A stretch of DNA of 64,000 nt from contig DATCKN010000055.1 in NCBI GenBank assembly GCA_036562185.1, positions 62,001-126,000 on the forward strand. The letters run 5' to 3'. Positions 9,274-18,638 of this stretch are shown here, in pieces. The position numbers were made by a program, and so were the translations under genes. The stretch comes from Thermoclostridium sp036562185. Its GTDB lineage: Bacteria; Bacillota; Clostridia; DSM-8532. Every line of letters starts with the position of its first letter. Positions within the stretch are counted from its first letter, which is position 1. The notes under the pieces were generated by a model. The model searched no databases. It was given only the letters and a program-made list of their open reading frames with translations, and was not told where the DNA came from.

Positions 9274-10359
9274 CTATTCTGTTTTCAGCAGCTCGTATAA
9301 AGCTCCGTTGAATGTCTTCTTGCCTTTAATTTCGATACTGGTATGCTCTATTGTGTATTTATCGTCTATTATTTTTTTTGCAAGTACTGCATACTCATAA
9401 GCATCACTAAGGCTATTGACGCTTGTTTCGGTATTTTTCTTCACTATCTCATAAACCTTTCCAATCTTATTAAGATTTTTAAGATTAAAGTGCTGTTCAA
9501 AGAAGGACTTTAAAAAGAGAAATGTATTATCCGCCCTTGAATAGCTTATATATTCGCCCTTTTGGTTATATCCCTGCCTGAATCTTACAAATCCTTCGGC
9601 TTTTTTGCCGTCAAGGAGCTGAACACCGGGCTCGAGATGGATATAAAGATCCTGGGTCGGATCCTCGTAGTGCATATATATTGGTACATTAACCACTACT
9701 CCGCCGAAATAATCAACTATTTCACGGAAGCCGTCGGTTTCCACGGCAATGTAATCATCGATCCGGACATTAAAAATTTCATTGAGCAAATCGGTCAGGA
9801 AGTTGAAGCCAGGCTTTCCGGGGAACCTGGCATTTTCAGGCGAATAATCCAGTGTCCTGCCCAGTGCATGAGCTGCGTTTATTTTTCTGCTGCCTTTTTC
9901 GTTGTAGAAATCAGGTGCTTTCTTTTTAAACTCTTTCAAAATGTCAGATGTATAATCAATATAAATGTCCCTTGGTATATCTATTAATTTGACTGTTTTT
10001 TCTTCTTCGTTTATGCTGGCAATTATTATTGTATCAAAATTTGAATAGGTGGGATCCTTCCCGATTAAGAGAATATTTCTGTTACCGGGAACAGTAATGT
10101 TGGCATAATATTTCTGGTTATTAGTTAAAGGCTTAACGGTATTATCTGCTATTTGCCATGGCTCGCCGATATTATTATCAGGTTTTAATGTCGGCCTGGG
10201 TGTTGCTGTTGGACCATCAGCATTTACTTCAGGCAATTTCGCCTGGATTTTACGCATCTCGGATAGTTTGATTTTTGCATCTGCTACTATTTCATATATG
10301 CATATACCTGATATAACAACCATCACAATAGTAAAGATAAGAAAAATCCTTTTCGCCAT
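9274..10359 (-). CDS. LCP family (LytR-CpsA-Psr) protein
   Basis: A 361-residue membrane-anchored protein of the family that transfers lipid-linked anionic glycopolymers onto peptidoglycan. One N-terminal membrane helix (residues about 4-27) is followed by a Pro-rich linker and the LCP domain: NILLIGKDP, FDTIIIASI, LIDIPRD, the hydrophobic lipid-pocket segment FLTDLLNEIF, GGVVVNVP and FVRFRQGY. The usual Arg-Ser before the Asp-Thr pair is replaced by Asn-Phe. ATG 10359 with GGAGCGG upstream is chosen; a longer reading from 10614 would begin directly at the T-run of the upstream terminator with no ribosome site. It lies near another envelope-glycan gene on the opposite strand. Confidence 0.85.
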   Translation of the reverse strand: MAKRIFLIFTIVMVVISGICIYEIVADAKIKLSEMRKIQAKLPEVNADGPTATPRPTLKPDNNIGEPWQIADNTVKPLTNNQKYYANITVPGNRNILLIGKDPTYSNFDTIIIASINEEEKTVKLIDIPRDIYIDYTSDILKEFKKKAPDFYNEKGSRKINAAHALGRTLDYSPENARFPGKPGFNFLTDLLNEIFNVRIDDYIAVETDGFREIVDYFGGVVVNVPIYMHYEDPTQDLYIHLEPGVQLLDGKKAEGFVRFRQGYNQKGEYISYSRADNTFLFLKSFFEQHFNLKNLNKIGKVYEIVKKNTETSVNSLSDAYEYAVLAKKIIDDKYTIEHTSIEIKGKKTFNGALYELLKTE

Positions 10360-10612
10360 GTAACCGCTCCATTTTCTGTCTTTATATGTTGAAACATAAC
10401 TATTTTCTGCAATAAACTTTTTATTAGTCACATTTAAGAAGCAGATTTCTGATGATATATATTCCATTTTGGAGCGGGATTTCATTAAATTCCACAGATT
10501 AACAACAGAATCGGATTTGGCGGCACTTGTACTGTTTCCCGGAAGAATGCGGCAGATTGAAAATAAGATTGTGATAAATAAAAAGGTAACGAAAATCCTG
10601 CTGGAATGCTGC

Positions 10613-10642
10613 ATTAAAAAACCGGCTTGCTAAAGCCGGTAA
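10613..10642 (-). terminator. Terminator of the GGDEF-like gene
   Basis: ACCGGCTT and AAGCCGGT form an 8-bp stem; read on the minus strand it is followed by six Ts. It separates the GGDEF gene from the LCP gene. Confidence 0.85.
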
Positions 10643-10648
10643 GAAGGG

Positions 10649-11794
10649 TTATTTTTTCGATGCATACAGGGATTTTTTGGCAGTAGTAATTATATCTTTC
10701 ACATTTCCCGCGTCAGAGGGATAAGATGCCACTCCTGCTGAAATTTTAAAATGCGGGGTACTTGTGGTTTCAACTTTTGCTTTTAATTGTTCAACCACAG
10801 CGTATGCATCTGAAGTACCGGTGCCCGGCATAACAAGCAAAAAGCGGTTATCATCAAAGCGCCCGATTTTATCATCATTTCGTGCAATACTTTTCAGCAT
10901 GTCGGCAAGATCCCTGATACATTTGTTTCCTGCATTTTTACCCAATTTGCTGCTTATTACATTAAAATTGTCAATATCGACAAGCAAAACAGAAAACTCA
11001 CTGTTAGGATTTTTTTCAATATACATTTCAATAAAATCCAGAATCGCTTTATTAGTGTAAGTTCCGGTCAGCATATCGGTTTTTCTGACATCCTGCGGTC
11101 GAACGCTTAATTGGTCTATATGCGCCGTTCTGAGGTTAATTTCTCTCTGAATATTTTCATTAATCCTGTTCAACTCGCCAGATACCTTTGCATATTCGCT
11201 TTCCAACCTGTGAACCGAAGATTTGTAAAAGAAATAAACACAAAACGTGTAACCGGATGCTTTAAGCAATAATGAAGCAATGCCCGCTATGTTTGAACTG
11301 TTTATTCTGGGTATTACCAATGAAGCGCAAATGGAAAAAATACCTGAGTAAAGAACAATCAGCGAGTGCCTTTTGGTAGCAATACTAATGATAATAACCA
11401 GTAAAATGATTCCCAACAAAGAAAACAGGCTTACCATAAGTATTATATGGTTATGCAGGATATCGAAATTAATGTTTAACATTACTGTTGCAAGTGGGAA
11501 AGCGTATAGCAGAAAATAAACCAGGGTATTAATTTCCTTAGTATTTTTAAAGGCAGCAGAGATTAAAACAGCCGCTATAAGGATCAATTCAGCATAAAAC
11601 AGGTAGCTTTCGGATATAGAAGTATTCAGAGACAAAAACGACATTATGCCAAGAACCAAAGGAGTAAAAAATGATGTACCTAAGTTTTTCATGAAGGGTT
11701 CAAGCCTGATTGTTAAAGACGATAAGTATATATATGCAGAAAAAATCAATATAATGAGTAAGTGAATCTGGTTTTCCAGGACGATATAAAACAA
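10649..11794 (-). CDS. Membrane GGDEF-domain protein with degenerate active site
   Basis: A 381-residue protein with about seven hydrophobic segments in residues 8-190, a short coiled linker (about 190-225) and a C-terminal GGDEF-fold domain. The domain blocks DMLTGTYTNKA, LLVDIDNFNVIS and the end block SAGVASYPSDA are kept, but the signature reads DDNRF (residues about 314-318, bases 10841-10855) instead of GGDEF or GGEEF. Five residues upstream the RxxD inhibitory-site pattern is intact as RNDD. Known diguanylate cyclases need the signature loop for catalysis, so this is probably a c-di-GMP-binding sensor rather than a synthase; that role is inference. Start is TTG with GGAGG 9 bases upstream. 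Confidence 0.85.
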   Translation of the reverse strand: MFYIVLENQIHLLIILIFSAYIYLSSLTIRLEPFMKNLGTSFFTPLVLGIMSFLSLNTSISESYLFYAELILIAAVLISAAFKNTKEINTLVYFLLYAFPLATVMLNINFDILHNHIILMVSLFSLLGIILLVIIISIATKRHSLIVLYSGIFSICASLVIPRINSSNIAGIASLLLKASGYTFCVYFFYKSSVHRLESEYAKVSGELNRINENIQREINLRTAHIDQLSVRPQDVRKTDMLTGTYTNKAILDFIEMYIEKNPNSEFSVLLVDIDNFNVISSKLGKNAGNKCIRDLADMLKSIARNDDKIGRFDDNRFLLVMPGTGTSDAYAVVEQLKAKVETTSTPHFKISAGVASYPSDAGNVKDIITTAKKSLYASKK

Positions 11795-11952
11795 TTTAAC
11801 ATTCCTCCAGGTTTCAGCTGTTTTAAGCCTAAATTATTCCTATATCAATATATCGGATGGTTTGATTTTAAAAACAACCTGTAAAAATGTATTTATAATA
11901 AAAACAATGGGTATGAATAAAAAATAATGAATCCTGCAAAAGAAAGGATGAC

Positions 11953-13266
11953 ATGAAAGTGAAAGGTGAAAACTCTCCATCGGTAATTAAACTTGGGCAA
12001 AAAGCCGGAATTTCTTTTTTCCATGTGAAATCAGATAAGTTTAAAACAGTCAGGATTGATATTTTTCTTTTGGATCCTTTAAATAAGGAGAGAGCTGCCC
12101 AAAACGCGCTTATTCCATATGTTTTAAGAAGGGGATGCAGGCATTTTCCTACACAGCAGGAACTTGCGCTAAGGCTTGAAGAATTATACGGGGCGGCTGT
12201 TAATGTTGCTGTGCACAAAAAAGGGGAATATCAGTTAATTCAACTTAGTGCCGGGTTTGTATCCGACAGGTTTACGGTAAATGGCACAAAACTTTTTCAG
12301 GAGGTCGGAGGGCTGTTGCTTGAGATTCTAACCGACCCTGTTACCGAAAACCAGATGTTTTTGCAAGATTATTTCGAACAGGAGCGGGAAAACCTGATAC
12401 AGAGAATACGCAGCCGTGTGAACAATAAAATGTACTATGCACTGCAAAGATGTATGGAAGAAATGTGTAAAGACGAACCTTTTGCAGTTTATGAAGACGG
12501 TGACGAAGAAAGTGCAAAAACATTATCAAATGACGGGCTGATGGCCCGTTATAAAGAGCTTTTGTCCCAAAATCCTGTATATGTATATATATCCGGTGAT
12601 ATCAGCGATCAGGAACTGGAAAGATTTATAAATGGATTTGAAGCAATCGAAAGGGGAAACGTTATAAACCTTCCGGTAATGCAGGTGAAAAAGGAAATAA
12701 AAGAGGTACGGCGTATAGAGGAACCAATGGACGTCAGCCAGGGGAAACTATGCATTGGGTTTAGGACTCAGATTGAAGCAAACAGCCCCGAATATTATCC
12801 CCTTGTCATTTATAACGGAATTCTTGGAGGAGGAGTCCAGTCAAAATTGTTTCAAAATGTCAGGGAAAAGGCAAGCCTTGCATATTCGACGTTCTCAAGC
12901 CTTGAAAAGTTTAAGGGGCTGCTTGTTGCTGTAAGCGGCATTGAAATTTCGGAGAGGGAAAAGGCTGAAAAAATAATAATGGAGCAATTTAAAGCAATTG
13001 AAAACGGTGATATAAGCGATTATGAGATGGAAGCCACTAAAAAGAGCTTTGTAACAGGTATGAAATCCATGCAGGACAGCCAGGGTGGGATGGTGGATTT
13101 TTACCTCAGCCAGTATTTATCAGGAGAGAACAACAATGTGGATTCTTTTTTAGAGAAGCTTGTGGCAGTAACGAAGGAAGATGTTGTCAGGGTTTCGAAA
13201 AAAATAACCCGGGATACGGTTTATTTTCTGACATCCCTGTCAGGCGAAGGTGAAAGGAGAGATTAA
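11953..13266 (+). CDS. ymfF: M16-family peptidase-like protein YmfF (EF-P modification-associated)
   Basis: A 437-residue M16 (insulinase-like) protein lacking the HxxEH zinc motif: the matching region reads YVLRRGCRHFPTQQELALRL. The following ELYGA segment is typical of YmfF/YfmF. In Bacillus the YmfF and YmfH proteins are linked to 5-aminopentanol modification of elongation factor P and act as a pair, the inactive partner supporting the active one. ATG 11953 follows AAAGGATG. Only two bases separate its stop from the ymfH start, so they form an operon. Confidence 0.88.
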   Translation: MKVKGENSPSVIKLGQKAGISFFHVKSDKFKTVRIDIFLLDPLNKERAAQNALIPYVLRRGCRHFPTQQELALRLEELYGAAVNVAVHKKGEYQLIQLSAGFVSDRFTVNGTKLFQEVGGLLLEILTDPVTENQMFLQDYFEQERENLIQRIRSRVNNKMYYALQRCMEEMCKDEPFAVYEDGDEESAKTLSNDGLMARYKELLSQNPVYVYISGDISDQELERFINGFEAIERGNVINLPVMQVKKEIKEVRRIEEPMDVSQGKLCIGFRTQIEANSPEYYPLVIYNGILGGGVQSKLFQNVREKASLAYSTFSSLEKFKGLLVAVSGIEISEREKAEKIIMEQFKAIENGDISDYEMEATKKSFVTGMKSMQDSQGGMVDFYLSQYLSGENNNVDSFLEKLVAVTKEDVVRVSKKITRDTVYFLTSLSGEGERRD

Positions 13267-13268
13267 AA

Positions 13269-14546
13269 TTGAAGGTATTGGAATTTGACAGGATTCAGGA
13301 AAAAATATATATTCATGAGCATTCAAGCGGATTAAAGGTTTTTGTAATACCTAAGAAAGGATATAACAAGATTTTTTCAACTTTTGCCACGTATTATGGT
13401 TCAATAAATAATACTTTCATTGCACCTGATGACGAGAATGAAACCAGAGTGCCCGACGGTATTGCCCATTTTCTTGAGCATAAGCTTTTTGAACAGGAAG
13501 ACGGCAGTGTAATGGATAAATTCTCACAATTGGGAGCAGACTCCAATGCCTATACATCATTTACCCAAACTGTGTATCTCTTCTCATGCACCGATCTGTT
13601 TGATGACAACTTCAGGCTCCTTATCGACTATGTTCAAAATCCATATCTGACAGATGAGAATGTTGAAAAGGAGAAGGGAATCATCGGCCAGGAGATAAAG
13701 ATGTATAATGACAATGCAGACTGGAGGGTGTTTTTTAATCTTCTGAATGCCCTGTATGTAAACCATCCGGTGAAAATTGATATTGCAGGTACGGTGGAAA
13801 GCATTGCAGAAATAACAAAGGATACGCTTTATAAATGCTATAATACATTTTACCACCCTTCAAACATGATGATTCTTACAGTAGGGGACGTTGACCACGA
13901 ATCGGTGTTTAATATGGTTGAACAGGGCATTAAAGCAAAAAACAACCCTGGAAAGATAAAGAAAATATTCCCTGAAGAACCGCCGCATCACAACATGAAG
14001 TTTATTGAAAAAAAACTGGCAGTTGCCATGCCACAGTTTAATATGGGAATCAAAGACAATTCACATGTTTCGGGTTATGACCTGTTAAAAAGGAAAGTAG
14101 CCCTTGAAATAATACTTTCAATGTTGATGGGCAGGAGTTCTGCGTTATATAATCAGTTATACAATGAAGGGTTGATAAATCAGAGCTTTGGAAGTGAGGC
14201 AAGCCTTGAAGGGTCCTTTGGCCATACTGTCTGGGGAGGTCAATCCAAAGACCCTGTGAAGGTATCTGAAAGAATTATCGCGGCTATTAATCAGGTTCAA
14301 AAAAACGGCCTTGATAAAAAAAGTTTTGAACGGATTAAAAAGGCTCATGAAGGAAGGTTTATCGGAAATCTGAATTCTCCCGAAAACATTTCCCATGAGT
14401 TTATACCATTATATTTCAATGGCGCATATTTCTTCGAACTTACAAAAGTATATGAGGAACTTACAATAGATGATGCAGATAAAATATTCAGGGATCATTT
14501 TTCAACGGAGCCTGCATTGTCAGTTATCTGGCCAATGAAAGCTTAG
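13269..14546 (+). CDS. ymfH: M16-family zinc peptidase YmfH (EF-P modification-associated)
   Basis: A 425-residue zinc metallopeptidase. The inverted zinc motif HxxEH is seen as HFLEH near residue 69, with the downstream acidic helix EKEKGIIGQEIKMY supplying the third ligand. It is the likely catalytic partner of YmfF encoded two bases upstream; the TTG start has AAGGAG within the end of ymfF. No signal peptide. The cellular substrate is not established; the family association with EF-P modification comes from Bacillus. Confidence 0.9.
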   Translation: MKVLEFDRIQEKIYIHEHSSGLKVFVIPKKGYNKIFSTFATYYGSINNTFIAPDDENETRVPDGIAHFLEHKLFEQEDGSVMDKFSQLGADSNAYTSFTQTVYLFSCTDLFDDNFRLLIDYVQNPYLTDENVEKEKGIIGQEIKMYNDNADWRVFFNLLNALYVNHPVKIDIAGTVESIAEITKDTLYKCYNTFYHPSNMMILTVGDVDHESVFNMVEQGIKAKNNPGKIKKIFPEEPPHHNMKFIEKKLAVAMPQFNMGIKDNSHVSGYDLLKRKVALEIILSMLMGRSSALYNQLYNEGLINQSFGSEASLEGSFGHTVWGGQSKDPVKVSERIIAAINQVQKNGLDKKSFERIKKAHEGRFIGNLNSPENISHEFIPLYFNGAYFFELTKVYEELTIDDADKIFRDHFSTEPALSVIWPMKA

Positions 14547-14721
14547 GGATATATGCAATATTAAAGGGGGTTGAAATACTTTTGATTAACATCAAACTTT
14601 AATATAAGTAAATCGTAAATAATGTATGGAAACGAAAAATGTGTTACTATCATATTGGATATATAACTAGAAAATAGTAGCCTTATATGCTTATATTAAG
14701 AAAGGAATGTGAGGGATAAAT

Positions 14722-15771
14722 ATGCATTATATAGGTTTTCCCAAACTGGGAATAGAATTTAATTTGGATCCTGTGGCATTTTCAATAGGGCAAATTAAAA
14801 TTTACTGGTACGGCATAATAACTTCATTAGCATTCCTGGTTATTATTGTCGGGATACTTAAAAACAGCAATAAATACGGTCTCAATCAGGACGACCTTAT
14901 CGATTTGATACTAATAACCACGCCTGTTGGTATAGTATGCGCGCGGATTTTTTATGTTCTTGTCAACTGGAGTTTTTATAGGAACAACTTAAGTGAAATA
15001 TATAAAATATGGCATGGCGGTCTTGCAATATATGGCGGTGTGATTGGCGGTATTATTACAATTTATCTGTTCTGCCGGAAAAGAAATATAAATACGTTAA
15101 AGCTATTGGATCATATTGTGGTCTACCTTGTACTTGGTCAGGTTATAGGAAGATGGGGTAACTTTGTAAATCAGGAATTATTCGGTCCAAATACCGATTT
15201 GCCGTGGGGAATGACCGGTGATATTATTAAAAGAACCATCATCAATTCTCCGGCAGAATTTCCCGGTGTGGATCCAAGCCTGCCCGTTCACCCGCTTTTC
15301 CTGTACGAATCTTTATGGAACCTGGCAGCGTTTTTCATCCTTATAATTTTCAGAAAACGGAAGAAACTGGATGGAGAAGTATTTTCCCTTTATATGATTT
15401 CATATGGCACAGCGAGGTTTGTAATAGACAGTCTTCGTTTTGATCTGAAAGTTGGGAGTATAAACATAAACCGCCTGATAGGATTTATTTTTGCAGTAGC
15501 ATTTTTAACGGTTTTTATAGTAAGACGTGTCCGCCAGAAGAACAGTGTGGATGGTGAAGAAGATTATCAACCCAGCATATACAGGGAAATTTTAGCCGAA
15601 ATAGAGGACAAGTCTTCCGAAAATGCGGGGAATGAGACCGGAGAATCAAATGAAACTTCGGAAGCAAATGAAGAATTTGAATCAAATGAAGCTTTGGATG
15701 AGAGTACAGACATTGAGGCAGGGGAAAATGACATCAATCCGAATGACAATAGTGACAGGGATATGACATAA
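14722..15771 (+). CDS. lgt: Prolipoprotein diacylglyceryl transferase
   Basis: Lgt moves a diacylglyceryl group from phosphatidylglycerol to the lipobox Cys of pre-lipoproteins, the first step of lipoprotein maturation, in the membrane. Seven membrane helices are visible, with HGGLAIYGGVIGG and the signature GRWGNFVNQELFG (about residues 143-155), and the C-terminal HPLFLYESLWN block. The core ends near residue 275; the remaining 70 or so residues are a very acidic low-complexity tail rich in Glu, Asn and Ser, which most Lgt proteins lack. ATG with a weak GAGGGAT site upstream. The serpin and GerC-type lipoproteins in this window would be its clients. Confidence 0.95.
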   Translation: MHYIGFPKLGIEFNLDPVAFSIGQIKIYWYGIITSLAFLVIIVGILKNSNKYGLNQDDLIDLILITTPVGIVCARIFYVLVNWSFYRNNLSEIYKIWHGGLAIYGGVIGGIITIYLFCRKRNINTLKLLDHIVVYLVLGQVIGRWGNFVNQELFGPNTDLPWGMTGDIIKRTIINSPAEFPGVDPSLPVHPLFLYESLWNLAAFFILIIFRKRKKLDGEVFSLYMISYGTARFVIDSLRFDLKVGSININRLIGFIFAVAFLTVFIVRRVRQKNSVDGEEDYQPSIYREILAEIEDKSSENAGNETGESNETSEANEEFESNEALDESTDIEAGENDINPNDNSDRDMT

Positions 15772-15839
15772 GCCTTCGGGTTAAACTCAAACTGAGGTAC
15801 TTATGGAACGTTAATGATATGGATTAGGAAGGTTTACTC

Positions 15840-16967
15840 ATGCTTCATGTAGAAAAAAGCCAAAGGATAAACGTAATAAAACACTATGACTGGTTTATTG
15901 TAGTTATCGTAATGGCATTGAGTGCTTACGGGCTGACAGTAATTGCAAGCGTATCCAAACAACTGAATAATAACAGTTATTTATTAAAACAGAGCATTGG
16001 GATTTTTGCAGGAGTTGTGGCAATGGTAATACTCAGCCTGATAGATTATAAAGATTTTAGGGTGCTGGGGTATGTTGCCTATGGTTTTTCAACTCTTCTT
16101 TTAATTCTTGTTCTGTTTATCGGCAAGGGAGATAAAGAAACCGGCACGAGGGGTTGGTTTGTATTTGGACCGGTATCTTATCAGCCCTCCGAACTTGGGA
16201 AAGTTACATTTATACTTATTGTTGCGTTATATCTGGAACGCATTGTCACAAAAACAGGGAAATACAATTACATAAAATTAGCCATTTTTGCAGCAATACC
16301 AATTGCTTTGGTTATTAAGCAGCCTGATTACGGTACAAGTCTTGTTTATGTGTTTATCTTCATTTGTATGGTCTTCTTTGCCGGAATACCATACAAGTAT
16401 ATATTTGCATCTGGCGGCTTGGCTGTTATTTCCCTGATTATATTTTACATTTCAGGACTGTATAACCGTCTTCCCGAACATATGAAAGAACGTTTTTACA
16501 GCTTTTTTCACAAAGATGCAGATCCGTTGGGGGCTAACTACCAGGTGAGGCTTGCGGTGCAATTTGCAGGATCGGGACAGTTATGGGGACGTGGCTGGGG
16601 AAAGGGAATGGCAGCAGAGAACGTTCCGTACTCCTGGACCGACTTTATTTTCTCGGTTGTTGCTGAAGAATTCGGATTTTTCGGTGCCTCCATATTGATA
16701 GTTTTGTTTCTTGTTTTTTTTGCAAGATGCATTTATATCGCATGGTATTCCCGCGACAGGTATGGCTCATTTGTGGTGATGGGAATAGTGGCCATGTTTT
16801 TTGCGCATTTTATGGAGAATATAGGCATGAATATCGGGCTTCTCCCTGTTACAGGAATACCGCTGCCATTTATAAGCTATGGCGTAAGTTCTGTAACAAC
16901 AAACTTTTTGGCGGTCGGTGTTTTGTTAAGCATTTCTCTGCGAAAACAAAGGCCTATGTTTGAATAA
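15840..16967 (+). CDS. rodA: SEDS peptidoglycan glycosyltransferase RodA
   Basis: A 375-residue membrane protein of the SEDS family that polymerises lipid II during elongation. About ten membrane helices are seen. Diagnostic blocks are SYQPSELGKV, KQPDYGTSLV, WTDFIFSVVAEEFGFFGA and ENIGMNIGLLPVTGIPLPFISYG, which match RodA better than FtsW or SpoVE. The usual SYGGSS reads SYGVSS. It precedes the mraZ promoter and is separated from it by a strong terminator, so it is not cotranscribed with the dcw genes. Confidence 0.9.
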   Translation: MLHVEKSQRINVIKHYDWFIVVIVMALSAYGLTVIASVSKQLNNNSYLLKQSIGIFAGVVAMVILSLIDYKDFRVLGYVAYGFSTLLLILVLFIGKGDKETGTRGWFVFGPVSYQPSELGKVTFILIVALYLERIVTKTGKYNYIKLAIFAAIPIALVIKQPDYGTSLVYVFIFICMVFFAGIPYKYIFASGGLAVISLIIFYISGLYNRLPEHMKERFYSFFHKDADPLGANYQVRLAVQFAGSGQLWGRGWGKGMAAENVPYSWTDFIFSVVAEEFGFFGASILIVLFLVFFARCIYIAWYSRDRYGSFVVMGIVAMFFAHFMENIGMNIGLLPVTGIPLPFISYGVSSVTTNFLAVGVLLSISLRKQRPMFE

Positions 16968-17099
16968 CATTTACATTACATTAATGTTACAAATGTTAAA
17001 TTTATATTACATGATTCTGACTATCCCAATTTTGAATTTTTGATTACAAGCAGGCATAGTATGACTTAAATTCGTAATATACAATATATTGTGGTTGTG

Positions 17100-17152
17100 A
17101 CAGGCATCTTGGTCGGTATGTGGACCATGGATGCCTGTTATTTTTGTTTTAC
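17100..17152 (+). terminator. Terminator after rodA
   Basis: ACAGGCATC pairs with GATGCCTGT, with an inner GGTC/GACC stem, followed by a T-rich run. It ends the lgt-rodA side before the dcw promoter. Confidence 0.8.
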
Positions 17153-17166
17153 ATTTTAATCCAGGG

Positions 17167-17196
17167 TTGACGAATGGTTTGATATTGGAGTAAAAT
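17167..17196 (+). promoter_or_regulatory. Vegetative-type promoter of mraZ
   Basis: TTGACG and TAAAAT hexamers with an 18-base spacer, about 70 bases before the mraZ start. The predicted transcription start falls at the first MraZ repeat. Confidence 0.6.
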
Positions 17197-17205
17197 ATAA
17201 ACAAA

Positions 17206-17230
17206 GTGGTGACAAGTGGGGGAAAGTGGA
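17206..17230 (+). promoter_or_regulatory. MraZ operator: three GTGG repeats at 10-base period
   Basis: GTGG occurs at 17206, 17216 and 17226, exactly one helical turn apart. MraZ proteins are known to bind tandem TGGG-type repeats before their own operon, so autorepression of the dcw cluster is expected. Confidence 0.75.
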
Positions 17231-17265
17231 GGACAACATTTTGACATAAAGAAAGAGGTGGAACG

Positions 17266-17688
17266 GTGCTAATCGGCAAATACACCAATACATTAGACCC
17301 GAAAGGCAGGGTGATAATACCGGCAGCATTCCGTTTTGACCTCAAGGAAAAGTTTATCCTCACGAAGGGAATAGAAAAATGCCTTTACATATACCCCGAA
17401 GAAGAATGGATTAGTCTGGTTGAAAGACTGAAAAAAGCAATGCCTTCTTCAAAAGAAGGAAACCGTAAAGCATTAAGATTTTTTTCTTCCAATGCCACTG
17501 AATGCGAACTGGATAAACAGGGTAGAATATTAATACCGCAACATCTTAGAGAGTATGCATATCTGAATAAGGAACTGTTATTTATAGGCAGTTTGAATAA
17601 AGTGGAAATTTGGAGCCCTGATTTATATGAAGATGCGGATGCAGAAGAAGTCGGGGCTATGCTGGAAGAAATGGACATAGAGTTTTAG
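17266..17688 (+). CDS. mraZ: Transcriptional regulator / division protein MraZ
   Basis: A 140-residue protein with two AbrB-like SpoVT half domains: LDPKGRVIIPAAFR near residue 10 and LDKQGRILIPQHLRE near residue 84. MraZ forms a ring and binds the repeats before its own operon, controlling the dcw cluster. The GTG start at 17266 has AAGAGGTGG 6-7 bases upstream. It opens the dcw cluster, 8 bases before rsmH, the classic order. Confidence 0.95.
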   Translation: MLIGKYTNTLDPKGRVIIPAAFRFDLKEKFILTKGIEKCLYIYPEEEWISLVERLKKAMPSSKEGNRKALRFFSSNATECELDKQGRILIPQHLREYAYLNKELLFIGSLNKVEIWSPDLYEDADAEEVGAMLEEMDIEF

Positions 17689-17696
17689 GATGCAAA

Positions 17697-18638
17697 ATGG
17701 AATTCTCACATGAACCGGTTTTGTTGAAGGAATGCATAGAAGGTTTGAATATCCGTAAGGATGGTGTATATGTTGATTGCACCATCGGCGGCGCAGGGCA
17801 TTCGGTGGAGATCTTGAAAAGATTGGGGCCTGAGGGCTTGCTGATCGGTATAGATCAGGATGTGGAAGCTCTTGAGGCGGCAAAAGAAAAGCTTGAAAGT
17901 GTAAACAGTAAAGGTCGCTTTATTACAATATATGAGAACTTTGAAAACATAAGAAAAATATTGGAGGCACAAAAGATAAAATCCGTAGACGGTATACTAA
18001 TGGATCTTGGAGTATCATCCTACCAGCTTGATGCCGATGAAAGGGGATTTAAATACCTGAATGACGCTCCGCTGGATATGCGTATGAATCAGAATGATGA
18101 ATTTACGGCAAAAGAACTCGTTAATACCTGGCCAAAGGATGAAATTGCAAGAATCATCAGGGACTATGGAGAAGAAAAATGGGCGTCAAGAATTGCAGAG
18201 TTTATCTGTAAAGCCCGGGAAGATTATGTAATTGAAACTACATCGCAACTGGTTGACATCATAAAGGCGGCTATACCGGCATCAGCAAGAAGAGAGGCGC
18301 AACATCCTGCAAAAAGAACTTTTCAGGCGATACGTATAGCAGTGAACAGAGAACTTGAAGTATTGGAAGCGGTGCTGCCTGATATGCTTGAAAGCCTTAA
18401 CAGGGGCGGAAGGTTATGTATAATTACTTTTCACTCACTTGAGGACAGGATTGTAAAGCAGTTTTTCCGTGACAGGTCAGGACGTTGCAAATGCCCTCCG
18501 GATTTTCCGAAATGTGTATGTAATGCGGTGAGGGAACTGAAGGTAATAACACCAAAACCCATCATACCCACGGAAGAAGAACTTAAACGCAACCACAGGG
18601 CCCGCAGCGCAAAGTTACGAATTTCAGAAAAACTTTAA
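17697..18638 (+). CDS. rsmH: 16S rRNA (cytosine(1402)-N(4))-methyltransferase RsmH (MraW)
   Basis: A 313-residue SAM-dependent methyltransferase acting on 16S rRNA C1402 in the decoding centre. Visible are the N-terminal HEPVLLKECIEGL, the SAM-binding stretch DCTIGGAGHS, LMDLGVSSYQLD, ERGFKYLNDAPLDMRM, the inserted helical domain with RRTFQAIRI-like KRTFQAIRIAVNREL, and ITFHSLEDRIVK. Full length for the family. It follows mraZ directly with a short AGGA site overlapping the mraZ end. Confidence 0.96.
   Translation: MEFSHEPVLLKECIEGLNIRKDGVYVDCTIGGAGHSVEILKRLGPEGLLIGIDQDVEALEAAKEKLESVNSKGRFITIYENFENIRKILEAQKIKSVDGILMDLGVSSYQLDADERGFKYLNDAPLDMRMNQNDEFTAKELVNTWPKDEIARIIRDYGEEKWASRIAEFICKAREDYVIETTSQLVDIIKAAIPASARREAQHPAKRTFQAIRIAVNRELEVLEAVLPDMLESLNRGGRLCIITFHSLEDRIVKQFFRDRSGRCKCPPDFPKCVCNAVRELKVITPKPIIPTEEELKRNHRARSAKLRISEKL

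Noticed and set aside
9562..9987. 141-codon plus-strand frame
   Set aside because: Antisense shadow of the LCP domain, no ribosome site.
10360..10614. N-terminal extension of the LCP gene with a signal-like stretch
   Set aside because: It would start directly on the T-run of the upstream terminator without a ribosome site and give two successive membrane segments.
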